This document shows positions 36,752-45,425 of a DNA stretch of 64,000 bases, in pieces (position 1 is the stretch's first letter; every line of letters begins with the position of its first letter). The position numbers were made by a program, and so were the translations under genes. Source of the DNA: Sphaerospermopsis aphanizomenoides BCCUSP55 (lineage in GTDB: Bacteria > Cyanobacteriota > Cyanobacteriia > Cyanobacteriales > Nostocaceae). Under the pieces are notes generated by a model that searched no databases, had not been told where the DNA came from, and saw only the letters and a program-made list of their open reading frames with translations. The stretch lies in assembly GCF_001586785.1 (NCBI RefSeq), contig NZ_LUFH02000014.1:1-64000 (forward strand). Direction: 5' to 3'.

Positions 36752-37675
36752 GTGAACACTGCGGTACATTGGCAGCAGCGAGTTGGTAATCAAAGAGACT
36801 GGATTTGGCGGGGTTGGCAAATCCGCTATACCTACATCCGGTCTCAATATGCTTCGGTTCAGTGTCAAAACCAGCAAAATACAACACCGTTAATCTTATT
36901 ACATGGATTCGGTGCATCCATTGGCCATTGGCGACATAATTTAGAAGTTTTAAGTGAATATAATACAGTTTATGCTTTAGATATGCTGGGTTTTGGCGCT
37001 TCTGAAAAAGCTTCCGTTAATTACAGCGTAGAACTGTGGGTAGAACAGGTTTATGAATTTTGGCAAGCATTTATCCGCCAACCAGTCATATTAGTAGGTA
37101 ATTCAACAGGCTCACTCATTACTTTAGTGGCTGCTGCTGTCCATCCGGAAATGGTTAAGGGGATAGTAATGATGAGTTTGCCTGATCCGACCCTGGAACA
37201 AGAAGCCATCCCTACTTTTTTACACCCAGTAGTCAGCGGCATTAAAAGTGTAGTGGCTTCTCCTTTATTCCTCAAACCTCTTTTCAAATTTTTAAGACGG
37301 CCAGGTGTGTTAAGACGCTGGGCTAGTCTTGCTTATGCAAGTCGAGAAGCGATCACGGATGAACTCATAGAGATTTTAGCAGGACCACCCCAAGACAGGG
37401 GTTCTACTCGTGCTTTTATTGCCCTGTTTAAAGCCTCCATAGGAGTAGATTTTAGTCCCAGTGTCAAGAAAATATTGCCAAACTTAACAATACCCATCTT
37501 ATTAATTTGGGGGCAAAAAGATCGATTTGTTCCCCCGGTTTTAGCTAGTGAATTTGCTCGCTATAACGAAAAATTAGAATTGCTTTATCTAGAAGATGTG
37601 GGTCACTGTCCCCATGATGAATCTCCTGAACAAGTCAACAAGGTAATTTTGAATTGGATTCAGAGAAATAGTTAG
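36752..37675 (+). CDS. alpha/beta-fold hydrolase
   Basis: About 307 residues from GTG 36752, chosen because TTGGAGAA lies 6 bp upstream. The oxyanion region LLHGFGASIGHW, nucleophile Ser118 in VGNSTGS, Asp in WGQKDRFVPP and His in VGHCPHDESPE form a complete catalytic triad. The close similarity to plant and cyanobacterial haloalkane-dehalogenase-like or pheophytinase-like hydrolases is a family-level impression; the substrate is not known. Confidence 0.85.
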   Translation: MNTAVHWQQRVGNQRDWIWRGWQIRYTYIRSQYASVQCQNQQNTTPLILLHGFGASIGHWRHNLEVLSEYNTVYALDMLGFGASEKASVNYSVELWVEQVYEFWQAFIRQPVILVGNSTGSLITLVAAAVHPEMVKGIVMMSLPDPTLEQEAIPTFLHPVVSGIKSVVASPLFLKPLFKFLRRPGVLRRWASLAYASREAITDELIEILAGPPQDRGSTRAFIALFKASIGVDFSPSVKKILPNLTIPILLIWGQKDRFVPPVLASEFARYNEKLELLYLEDVGHCPHDESPEQVNKVILNWIQRNS

Positions 37676-37875
37676 CACAGGAGTTATAAGCATTCAGCCG
37701 TCAGCCGTCAGCAAACATACGAACATCATCAATAATATGCTGTAATTTGACAAAACTCTGCATACTGGTTATTAACTCAGTTTCACGCGAGATATTACTG
37801 ATTACTGATAGCTGAATACTTACCAGGAATTAAAAAATTCTCAATAAAAAACCATCTGTTTCCTGTCACATTTGA

Positions 37876-38226
37876 CTAGCCGATTTTTACTTCCGAGGTA
37901 TCTACAGATGTAGTACCATGTACGGAATTAGCAACAGATATCATCTTGTTGAGAATATTTTGATTGGGAACTTTGCCTCTTAGTACCACAGTGCTACCTG
38001 TTTGAGCAACCCAGAGAGTGTTAACATCATCGAGTTGAGGATCTTCGTCATAAGCTAATGTAACACGCTTGGCTAAACCACTTTGGTCATATTCTCCATT
38101 CAATCCTAGGCGTTCTGGAGGAATTGTTTCGGTAGCGGTAGCTGTAGTTTGTGATATCTGGGGAGTCGGATTTATTTGTGCATTTTCTGGTTTTTCTAGG
38201 CCAAAAAGTCTTTTTAACCAACTCAT
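37876..38226 (-). CDS. BON-domain protein
   Basis: A 116-residue protein. Residues 1-45 are a short basic N-terminus plus a Thr/Pro-rich linker. Residues 46-116 resemble a BON domain (DDVNTLWVAQTGSTVVLRGKVPNQNILNKMISVANSVHG, in part), with the Gly in the middle of the domain and the VxG-type end. BON domains bind phospholipids or peptidoglycan-related structures. No signal peptide is visible. Confidence 0.75.
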   Translation of the reverse strand: MSWLKRLFGLEKPENAQINPTPQISQTTATATETIPPERLGLNGEYDQSGLAKRVTLAYDEDPQLDDVNTLWVAQTGSTVVLRGKVPNQNILNKMISVANSVHGTTSVDTSEVKIG

Positions 38227-38345
38227 AAACTCTATCTCTTATTCTGAGGTTGATAAAATTCAAGTATAAGGGCTGAAAGAAAAAGTAACATCTATCTCTA
38301 ATATGAAAATACCAGGTGGGTAATACCCACCCTTAAAATCTCTTT

Positions 38346-38420
38346 GCAACTGATACTAATTCTGTGTGAAGATGCGCCGAATTATATAACTAACCGCAAA
38401 GGACGCAAAGTACACAAAGA
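38346..38420. repeat. dispersed repeat, CCGCAAAG...CGCAAAG type
   Basis: A ~75-bp stretch (ATACTAATTCT...GAAGATGC...ACTAACCGCAAAGGACGCAAAG) has a second copy at about 63761-63830. Both are intergenic. The copies share the order of all three blocks but differ in the middle. The partial rest of the family (CGCAAAG-rich text) occurs near 11535 and, inverted, near 30712. Confidence 0.7.
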
Positions 38421-38474
38421 AAGAGCTAAAGAAATTTAGCGCAGCCTCATAAAGAAATGGTATGAAAACTGAAA

Positions 38475-39563
38475 TTAAGCTGTCCGAAAACGTGCTAATT
38501 CTTCTCCAGTTTTGGCATCATGGGCATGAACAGTACACACCAAACAAGAATCAAAAGAACGGGCAACATGACCAACTTCTACGGGGTCAGTTGGGTCTTC
38601 AATAGGTGTTCCTATTAATGCTTGTTCTATTGGTCCACGTTGTCCTGCACCGTCACGGGGTCCAATATTCCAAGTTCCAGGGGCAATAACTTGGTATTGT
38701 TTAATTTTGCCTTTTTCAATTTCTACCCAGTGACATAATGCCCCTCTTGCTGCTTCCGTTGCACCCCAACCTTTACCATCTTTTTCTTTGGGTTTAATAT
38801 ACCAAGGATCGTTTAATTTAAACTCCCTTAAACAGCGTTCAGCTTGGCGATATAACTTGACAATTTCATGAACTCTCGCTAGTTGCCTAACATGGACATT
38901 TGCACCACCCATTTTTTTAAACACATCCAGAATAAATGGGTCATAATGTTGCCATGATTCGCCATGATTTCCACCTGCAACTAATTGACGTGCGAGGGGA
39001 CCTGCCTCTAAACGTCCCAAGTCTTGGTGAAGGACTGCACTTGCCCAAGAATATGCACCATTAAAATCTTTATTATTGTTGATAGTTGGTGAAGTGGTGC
39101 GATCGCTTGGATGCCAATCTTCTGTACCTTCATCATACCAAGAATGGCTTAAGTTCTCACGGGCAAAAGCTTGATCCATCAAAGCATGGGTATCAGTGAA
39201 GCTATCATAAACACCGCTTTTCATAATTACAGCAGCGTTACGTCCTTCAATGGTGGGTTTATTGTATTTATCCTCATGGGGAATATAACCCCAAGTCACA
39301 TATTTACCCACACCAGCACCATATCGCTCTAAACCGATATCTAAACCCATACGCCAATATAAGCCTAAGTCAGACTCACGGTGTTTGATATCTTCATTTA
39401 ACCACTTTTGGAAATCCTCATAAGATTGAATTTCCTCATATCGTTCTAAAGAACATCCTAACCAAACTGGTTCTAACCAATTGGTGCGGAAATATTCCAA
39501 AATACTCCAAGCGCGAGTAATGTCAGTCAAAGTGGGGGCGCACATCACACCACCAGGCACCAT
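38475..39563 (-). CDS. hupL: uptake hydrogenase large subunit, 3' segment (separated from its 5' segment)
   Basis: The frame encodes 361 residues of HupL (VPGGVMCAPTLTDITRAW onward) after an ATG that lies inside the direct repeat. It contains the C-terminal Ni-binding motif DSCLVCTVH, with Cys509 and Cys512 in fused numbering, followed by a 16-residue tail (AHDAKTGEELARFRTA). That tail should be removed by the HupW-type protease. Joined at the 16-bp repeat to the 5' segment (50784-50275) it gives one 531-codon frame, the size expected for Nostoc HupL. Before excision it has no proper start and is presumably not translated into enzyme. Confidence 0.96.
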   Translation of the reverse strand: MVPGGVMCAPTLTDITRAWSILEYFRTNWLEPVWLGCSLERYEEIQSYEDFQKWLNEDIKHRESDLGLYWRMGLDIGLERYGAGVGKYVTWGYIPHEDKYNKPTIEGRNAAVIMKSGVYDSFTDTHALMDQAFARENLSHSWYDEGTEDWHPSDRTTSPTINNNKDFNGAYSWASAVLHQDLGRLEAGPLARQLVAGGNHGESWQHYDPFILDVFKKMGGANVHVRQLARVHEIVKLYRQAERCLREFKLNDPWYIKPKEKDGKGWGATEAARGALCHWVEIEKGKIKQYQVIAPGTWNIGPRDGAGQRGPIEQALIGTPIEDPTDPVEVGHVARSFDSCLVCTVHAHDAKTGEELARFRTA

Positions 39564-39575
39564 ATAACTGCTATG
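39560..39575 (-). other. element end / recombination site, left copy
   Basis: CCATATAACTGCTATG on the plus strand. It differs at one base from the right copy at 50274-50289. The ATG used as Met170 of fused HupL lies within it. Confidence 0.93.
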
Positions 39576-39691
39576 ACAACTGGTGATATGCTAAAAATGT
39601 TCCTGAGTAACTTATTGCGTAAAGTAATTTTGCTCAGTCAGAACATTTTATTTTCACCATTTCAGCTTATAAATAAGGGAATATTTAGGGA

Positions 39692-41188
39692 ATGAGTCGG
39701 CAAAATCAGGGTAATTGCGATACACAACAGTTCATATCGGAAACCGATCCCCCATCTCTGCATGAAGATATAAACACCGGGGACTGGTTCGCAGATATGT
39801 TTGCAGACTTTGAACCGCAGAACACCACAGACGGTAGCTATAGGGGAACAATGGCGAAAATAAAAGCAACGGAATTACAGTATCAAGCAGTTTTTGAACA
39901 AAAGTTAGTCGAAGCCAATAATAATTTAAAAAGAGAGAGAATAAGAGTTACCATTAAACAAACTGGAAATTCTCTGCAATTACGAGCTACCTTACCTTTA
40001 AAACCAGGTGATAAAGCTCCGCTTCGCCAAGGCGAACAAAGTGTAGGTAAGCAGAAAAAACAGTATGATTTGTCTCTAGGAATACCCGCAAATTTAGAGG
40101 GATTAAAAACAGCAATTGAGGAAAGTTACGAATTAGGTAAATTAATTGCTCGTCATACTTTCCAGTGGAATGAGAAATATTTAGGAATTAAATCGAGAGA
40201 GAAGCAAGAGATAAAAACAATTGGGGAATTATTAGATACATTTGAGGAAAAATATTATCAAACCCGTCAGAAAACTATAACTAGTCAAAATACTTTTGCT
40301 AACTATATATCTGTCATTAAAAGAAACTTGACTCTCACCCATTTAGCCACAAAAGAAAATTTTGAGGAAATTATTAATTCATTTCAGGGTAATAAAAAAA
40401 ATGAACTGATTGCGATAACTTCTGTTTTGATTAAAACCTTTAATTTAGGATTTCAACTTGATGTAAAACGAGATCATGTCACTCCTGCCCATCGAGAAAT
40501 TCCTGAAGATGAAAAAATAATATCTGCTTTTCACCTCTTTGAAAAATTCGCCCTCAACCGCAAAAATACAAATATTAGTGATGAAATAGATACTTGGGAA
40601 ATGTGGCGATGGGTATATGGAATGTTAGCAACTTATGGGTTAAGACCAAGAGAATTATTTGTAGAACCGGATATTAATTGGTGGATGTCTCCGCAAAATA
40701 TAGATCATACTTGGAAGGTGAATAAAAATACAAAAACTGGATATAGGGAAGTTATTCCTTTTGTACCGGAATGGATAGATTTATTTGATTTAAAAAATCC
40801 CAAACCGTTAAAGATTTTAGAAAGAAAAGTTGAAAAAATTGCTTCTGTACAAAATATTAATTGGATGCGAAGAGATATATCCAGATGGTTTAGAAAAGTG
40901 GGAATTGATTTTCAACCTTATGATTTACGTCATGGTTGTGCAATTCGAGCGCATCTTCAGGGAATACCAATTAAAGCAGCAGCAGATAATTTAGGTCATA
41001 CTGTTGATGAACATACTAAGACTTATCAAAGATGGTTTGGGATTGAAAATAGGAAGAAAGCTTTTGGTGAGGTGATGAGTCAAAAGTCGTTAATTGAGTT
41101 GCAGAAGAATGAGATTTTGGCGTTGAGGATGGAGAATGAAAGGTTGAGGTTGGAGGTGGAAAGGTTGAGGTTGTTGGGGAATGTCTAG
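39692..41188 (+). CDS. xisC: site-specific tyrosine recombinase, hupL-element excisase
   Basis: A 498-residue protein. The C-terminal catalytic region has an Arg in YGLRPREL, then YDLRHGCAIRAHL, then LGHTVDEHTKTYQRWFG with the candidate nucleophile Tyr near residue 446, which matches the XisA/XisC group of phage-like tyrosine integrases. A ~35-residue coiled-coil tail (LIELQKNEILALRMENERL) follows. Its place just inside the element, opposite to hupL, matches XisC of PCC 7120. ATG 39692 is preceded by AAGGGAATATTTAGGGA. It should act on the two 16-bp repeats in differentiating heterocysts. Confidence 0.95.
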   Translation: MSRQNQGNCDTQQFISETDPPSLHEDINTGDWFADMFADFEPQNTTDGSYRGTMAKIKATELQYQAVFEQKLVEANNNLKRERIRVTIKQTGNSLQLRATLPLKPGDKAPLRQGEQSVGKQKKQYDLSLGIPANLEGLKTAIEESYELGKLIARHTFQWNEKYLGIKSREKQEIKTIGELLDTFEEKYYQTRQKTITSQNTFANYISVIKRNLTLTHLATKENFEEIINSFQGNKKNELIAITSVLIKTFNLGFQLDVKRDHVTPAHREIPEDEKIISAFHLFEKFALNRKNTNISDEIDTWEMWRWVYGMLATYGLRPRELFVEPDINWWMSPQNIDHTWKVNKNTKTGYREVIPFVPEWIDLFDLKNPKPLKILERKVEKIASVQNINWMRRDISRWFRKVGIDFQPYDLRHGCAIRAHLQGIPIKAAADNLGHTVDEHTKTYQRWFGIENRKKAFGEVMSQKSLIELQKNEILALRMENERLRLEVERLRLLGNV

Positions 41189-41379
41189 TAATCTATAAAA
41201 CTGCGAATAGCTTTACCAACAAGGTTAAACGCCAACAGTAGTGTTATCTAGAAAAATTCTGCATAACTTGACAAGACTTACCTGTAATATTTACTATATG
41301 ATTGTATACAAACCAGCAGGTATCGCCTGCCGCTAAATTCAGCCGTTAGACCTTAATTTATTAGGTAAGGATTAATTCG

Positions 41380-41694
41380 ATGAGTCAGGACTTTAATTAT
41401 ACGGATCACAGAAACATTAAATTGGAGGTAACTCTTACAACAGGAGAAAAACATCAAGAATTAAAATGCTCTCTACTTCGTACTTATTCTGAAAAATATG
41501 ACGGATGTGATGCCCATGCAGTAATCAACTACGATGAAATCAACGGATTGAGAGTTGATGAGAAAAGAATTGAACCTGCTAACTATCACTCCTTTAAAGA
41601 TGCTGATAATCGAGTATGGAAAGTTAAGAGTTTTAGCAATAACCACCCTCCAGAAGCTCCTGGAGCAATTTTTCGTCTCTCAGCTTCAAGTTAG
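41380..41694 (+). CDS. uncharacterised 104-aa protein
   Basis: A soluble protein, MSQDFNYTDHRNIKLEVTLT, with beta-strand-like N-terminal half and no motif that I recognise. GGTAAGGA lies about 11 bp before the ATG, which supports translation. It lies between xisC and the PIN/GIY-YIG module, on the same strand, with gaps of 191 and 128 bp, so linkage is uncertain. Confidence 0.5.
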   Translation: MSQDFNYTDHRNIKLEVTLTTGEKHQELKCSLLRTYSEKYDGCDAHAVINYDEINGLRVDEKRIEPANYHSFKDADNRVWKVKSFSNNHPPEAPGAIFRLSASS

Positions 41695-41822
41695 TGCGAT
41701 CGCAGTTTAATGGAATGGGGAACTTTAGCTAAAATTGAAAAGTTAATAATACTGATGAACTGATTCGTCTAATAATCCGTTTAATAAATAGTTAGATTTC
41801 TAGTATTTGGAGAAATGTAGCA

Positions 41823-42581
41823 GTGGATTTAATTATTGATACACAGATATTGTCATATCGGTTCAAAGGCGTTGAAACAGGTCTTCATGATGCAAATTTA
41901 GCAATCGACTCAATTACAGCTAATGAGTTTTTAATAGCGCAGTCTAAAGAGTCAGAACAACCTGATTACTATATTATTCATCCAGCTAAATATCCTCATC
42001 TAGAATACAGTTTTAACACTCTTGAGCATTTTAGTAATCCTAAAAGTGCGAGGTTAGGCAATCACCGGACAGATCAGGTAATCATTGATTTTGGTAATCA
42101 GTTTTCAGCTTATCGAGAATTTGGAAATGAGGCCATTTCCAAAATAATTAATGAGAAAAATATTGACATATATAAACTTAGTATTTCTCATTTACCCAAA
42201 CAAAAACAGAAATATCTTTTAAGACGCTTAAAGTATATTCTTGATAGTGGTTATTATTGCTACTCTCTTACTAAATCATCTTTGGAGCAGGCATTGAGCC
42301 TATTTTCGGAATTTGTATCGGAACATAAATGTAAAGGTAATATTCGTAATACCATCAATGATCTTTTGATATTAGCGACAGCTATTGATAGAGAAAAGAA
42401 GTTTTTAACAAATGACAATCTGCTAAATCGTTTCGCTGCTGAGTATTATGAAGCACCTGTTTACCAGCGAGAAGATGAACTGTTGATTGACTTTTCAGAA
42501 AAGCCACTTGAGAAAAGGAAAAATAGAGAAAGTAAAGGTTACATTAATAAGGGTTGGAGTTATGTTATGCGTAACAAATGA
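41823..42581 (+). CDS. large PIN-like nuclease
   Basis: A 252-residue protein starting at GTG 41823 (TTGGAGAA 10 bp upstream). MDLIIDTQILSYRFKG gives the first Asp of a PIN fold, ITANEFLIA a Glu, and NDLLILATAIDREKKFLTND the late Asp pair, so a D-E-D-D site is likely. It is almost twice the length of ordinary VapC toxins, with a long central insert. Its stop overlaps the start of the GIY-YIG gene (ATGA), so the two are one operon. Target unknown. Confidence 0.65.
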   Translation: MDLIIDTQILSYRFKGVETGLHDANLAIDSITANEFLIAQSKESEQPDYYIIHPAKYPHLEYSFNTLEHFSNPKSARLGNHRTDQVIIDFGNQFSAYREFGNEAISKIINEKNIDIYKLSISHLPKQKQKYLLRRLKYILDSGYYCYSLTKSSLEQALSLFSEFVSEHKCKGNIRNTINDLLILATAIDREKKFLTNDNLLNRFAAEYYEAPVYQREDELLIDFSEKPLEKRKNRESKGYINKGWSYVMRNK

Positions 42582-42880
42582 ACATACCCTTGAGCCGAAA
42601 TTTTAGCGATATTCCTGACCGTCCCGGCATTTACGCAGTTAGACATAGATATCAGGGATTACTTTACATTGGTAAAACCAAAAGCTTACGAAGTCGTTTT
42701 AAAGGTGGACATAAAGCTTTTTTGTGGGCTTGGCTCGATCAATATAAAAGTGAAGATGTAAGAATTGCCGTGCAGACAATACCTTACTCGAAAAACCCTG
42801 AGCTACTATTAGAACTAGAGGCGATAATTTTGAGAGCGACTGAGCCACCATATAACGTTAAAATTCATATCGAGTCCTAA
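42578..42880 (+). CDS. stand-alone GIY-YIG nuclease-domain protein
   Basis: A 100-residue single-domain protein. PGIYAVRH (GIY at 17-19), LLYIGKTKSLRSRF (YIG at 30-32), Arg38 and the metal-binding Glu81 (LELEAIILRATEPPYN, Asn93) make a complete GIY-YIG active site. It overlaps the PIN-like gene by 4 bp and is 3 bp before a 68-aa gene. The 3' half of this gene is duplicated at 46243-46401. Confidence 0.88.
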   Translation: MNIPLSRNFSDIPDRPGIYAVRHRYQGLLYIGKTKSLRSRFKGGHKAFLWAWLDQYKSEDVRIAVQTIPYSKNPELLLELEAIILRATEPPYNVKIHIES

Positions 42881-42883
42881 CCC

Positions 42884-43090
42884 ATGCAAGTAAAACTTTC
42901 GGATCAAATTTCGTCCGATGATGCGGAAATTATTTTAAAACACCTACCAGAATGGATTCAGAATGCCTTGATTTCTCGTGCTACTGAAATTGATTATCCT
43001 GTTGAAGCAATTATTGAAATGGCTATTGCTAGTTTTTTAGACACAGAAGCATTAAGTTTTGCCGACTGTAAGCCAGGGCGAGGTCAATAA
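42884..43090 (+). CDS. 68-aa antitoxin-like protein, copy 1
   Basis: MQVKLSDQISSDDAEIILKHL opens a small acidic helical protein, ending ADCKPGRGQ. It sits 3 bp after the GIY-YIG gene. The size and position suggest an accessory or antitoxin role, but no family is recognised. A second copy at 46405-46611 differs at only two residues. Confidence 0.65.
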   Translation: MQVKLSDQISSDDAEIILKHLPEWIQNALISRATEIDYPVEAIIEMAIASFLDTEALSFADCKPGRGQ

Positions 43091-43277
43091 ATCTAATAAA
43101 CATCTTTGCAAAAAGCGATTCCTACGGAGTGCTTCGCTATCGCTCAACTTCCATTTTCTTGTGCTTCGTTAACTATTATTAAATGAGATTTCTAGTTTTG
43201 GGTTAAGTGCGATACCTACGACGAGGGAAGCGATCCCATCCTTATTAAATTATTTATTGACAACTATGAATTAAAAT

Positions 43278-43772
43278 TTACTCACCTGTAATATCTAAAA
43301 TAGTCATATACAACTGATCACTAACCCGAAAATCAGCTTGTTTAATCAATTGGTCTACAAGCGGTTTGACAGACTTAATTAACCCATTCTGTTTTCCTTG
43401 TATAAGTACACCTAATAAGCCAGTAACTTGTAAACCATAGCTTGTTGCCACTAACCGACCCCGACGTTCATCCATCAACAGTAAACCAGCGTTTAATTCC
43501 AGTGCTAGGGCGATCGCTTCAGCTTCACCTAAATCAATGTTTTCTTCACTTTTCTGAATTGTGATTACTTGTTGTTGATCTGTCACTGTTTGAGTTTCAA
43601 TCCAGGGTAAAGTTTTCACCTCTATAGCACCAGGAACAGGTTTACCGACATTTACCATCTCATCATAGACAGCTACCGGGATAATGATGCTGGTATAGAG
43701 TTTGTGTAACAAATTTAGTTGTCCAATAGCCGCTAGATTCGTAATTGGTGAGGTATCACTAACAACAATCAC
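43278..43772 (-). CDS. DUF3368-type PIN toxin
   Basis: A 164-residue protein, MIVVSDTSPITNLAAIGQL, with the DTSP start typical of DUF3368 PIN proteins. It also has DLGEAEAIALALELNAGLLLMDERRGR carrying the later acidic residues. It overlaps the UPF0175 gene by 4 bp, which is the standard partner. Its probable activity is that of an RNase toxin. Confidence 0.88.
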   Translation of the reverse strand: MIVVSDTSPITNLAAIGQLNLLHKLYTSIIIPVAVYDEMVNVGKPVPGAIEVKTLPWIETQTVTDQQQVITIQKSEENIDLGEAEAIALALELNAGLLLMDERRGRLVATSYGLQVTGLLGVLIQGKQNGLIKSVKPLVDQLIKQADFRVSDQLYMTILDITGE

Positions 43773-44014
43773 AATAACCTCATTGATTGCAAAGTTTTCA
43801 TATCTGCTTCAAAATCCTCCACATCATAGTTAATACAAAGTCCGCGTTTAGCGAGTTCATGTTGAAATTCAATCACTGTTAGTCCAGTCCAAGCACGAGC
43901 TTTCCCACTACTGATTTTTTCTTGTTTATAAAGCATAATGGCAATTTCTAACTTTAATTCATTCTCCGTCATTTTTGTGGCTCGAAGAATATCGTCAGGT
44001 ATTAAGACACTCAT
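43769..44014 (-). CDS. UPF0175-family antitoxin
   Basis: An 81-residue protein. ENELKLEIAIMLYKQEKISSGKA is the typical UPF0175 core, followed by ARAWTGLTVIEFQHELAKRG. It is the upstream partner of the DUF3368 toxin and should neutralise it and repress the operon. Confidence 0.88.
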   Translation of the reverse strand: MSVLIPDDILRATKMTENELKLEIAIMLYKQEKISSGKARAWTGLTVIEFQHELAKRGLCINYDVEDFEADMKTLQSMRLL

Positions 44015-44249
44015 AGAAATTTCGACCAGATTTGTTTACTCTACAATTTTAAGGGATACAGAGAAAAGCGATTGCTCAATTTCCATTTTATTATGTTTCC
44101 TTAACTGTGATTAACTACGATCTCATGGGTAAGCGATCGCTGATCTTGTAGGTTGGGTTGAGGAAACGAAACCCAACAAATAACCAATTATGTGAATATT
44201 GTACATCATCCGGTGGGTTACGCGATACCTACAGAGAGAAAAGCGATCG

Positions 44250-44645
44250 CTAATCACCTCGGATAATTTTGATTGTGGATTGCGATCTTTCAAAACAAAC
44301 ATCAAATTCTCGAAAAAAGTTTGTTTGCCCAAGTATCAAGGGTACATTAGAGGTTTGTACCCAGGCAAATGCTAGACGAACGGGTTCAAGATTCCCAATT
44401 TGAACTTGTACAAATAACCCCCGTGCTTCAACTTTTGCAAGATTTCCAGCCAATGGCAAGCGGACAGTTTGATTATCCCAAATCGCGCCTAATTGTAACC
44501 CAATATCATAAGGTAAGACATTGACAGTAGACCCAGTATCTAGCAGTGCATTTGCAAAAACAGAAGAGTCTGCATAACTCAGAATGATAGGAATTTTGGG
44601 CAATGCTTCATCATCATTCAAGGGAAATTCCACTGTACTAACCAT
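44250..44645 (-). CDS. retropepsin-like aspartyl protease domain protein
   Basis: A 131-residue single-domain protein. FANALLDTGSTVNVLPYDIGL contains the DTGS catalytic loop of retropepsin-like proteases, followed by strand patterns (LPLAGNLAKVEARGLFVQVQIG) and NVPLILGQTNFFREFD, a typical late G-x-x-F motif. Such small pepsins must dimerise to be active. The gene overlaps the preceding 72-aa gene by 8 bp, an operon common in cyanobacteria. The physiological target is unknown. Confidence 0.75.
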   Translation of the reverse strand: MVSTVEFPLNDDEALPKIPIILSYADSSVFANALLDTGSTVNVLPYDIGLQLGAIWDNQTVRLPLAGNLAKVEARGLFVQVQIGNLEPVRLAFAWVQTSNVPLILGQTNFFREFDVCFERSQSTIKIIRGD

Positions 44646-44856
44646 CAGTGGATGCCTCTTGGTGATCTTGAATCATCTGCATCAGGATGTTTGCAGCTTC
44701 CGTTGCTTCGTAAGGCGACCAAATCGGATACTCTGAAGCAGAAAAGATAACTTGTAGTTCAGCGTTGGGGATTTGTGCAGCTAGGAGTTTGAAGAGTGAT
44801 AATTTGTCTGACTGACTCAGATTATTGACTAGAGGAATTAACTCAGCGAGTGACAT
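44638..44856 (-). CDS. small protein upstream of the retropepsin gene
   Basis: A 72-residue protein, MSLAELIPLVNNLSQSDKLSLFKLL, helical, with a C-terminal SPYEATEAANILMQMIQ segment. No family recognised; translationally coupled to the aspartyl-protease gene through an 8-bp overlap, so it probably acts with it. Confidence 0.6.
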   Translation of the reverse strand: MSLAELIPLVNNLSQSDKLSLFKLLAAQIPNAELQVIFSASEYPIWSPYEATEAANILMQMIQDHQEASTDG

Positions 44857-45019
44857 ATTTTAAACTTTGAGATATACAATAATACATTGATTATAAGCTA
44901 TCTGTGGGGAGATGACAGGAGTTCTGGTTTAAATTCCCCTCTCTTAACCCTGATATGCTTAGAAGTAGAATTGAGAAATTTATTGAACGTTGTGAAAATA
45001 ACCTGGAGGAAAATCAATC

Positions 45020-45304
45020 ATGAATCTTAATGAATTACCAGGTGCAGAAATAATATTACCTGGACTGAATGATCTTCACAATGGAGAATCTAATACAATT
45101 GGGGCATTGTTAGCTGCAATTGCCGCAACCCGCTTAACTGAAGCCGGTTTAGATATCCCTAAAGATCACCTAGCCCCAGAACCAGAGTTAACTTTATATA
45201 CCCTTCTCCAAGATGAACGAGAGGATGCTTACGTTTACTATAATGCTTTGCTTAATCAACTAAATAGCTTTTGCAATGCACTCGAATTAAGTTATAAATA
45301 TTAG
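45020..45304 (+). CDS. uncharacterised 94-aa protein
   Basis: MNLNELPGAEIILPGLNDLH opens a soluble, mostly helical protein. A GGAGG sequence lies about 12 bp before ATG 45020, which supports real translation. No motif is recognised. It stands alone between divergent and convergent toxin-like genes of the element. Confidence 0.55.
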   Translation: MNLNELPGAEIILPGLNDLHNGESNTIGALLAAIAATRLTEAGLDIPKDHLAPEPELTLYTLLQDEREDAYVYYNALLNQLNSFCNALELSYKY

Positions 45305-45425
45305 CCATCTAACCTTACCATTAAATATCTTTGAGAAAAGCGATTCCTACAGAGCGGTTTGCTATCGCATTTGAAAAAATAATTGCGACAGAAACAACCA
45401 GTACACTAAGATTCAGTGTTATTCT

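Noticed and set aside
38475..39563. Reading the hupL 3' part as a pseudogene or truncated gene
   Set aside because: The direct repeats, exact frame restoration and neighbouring xisC show a programmed interruption.
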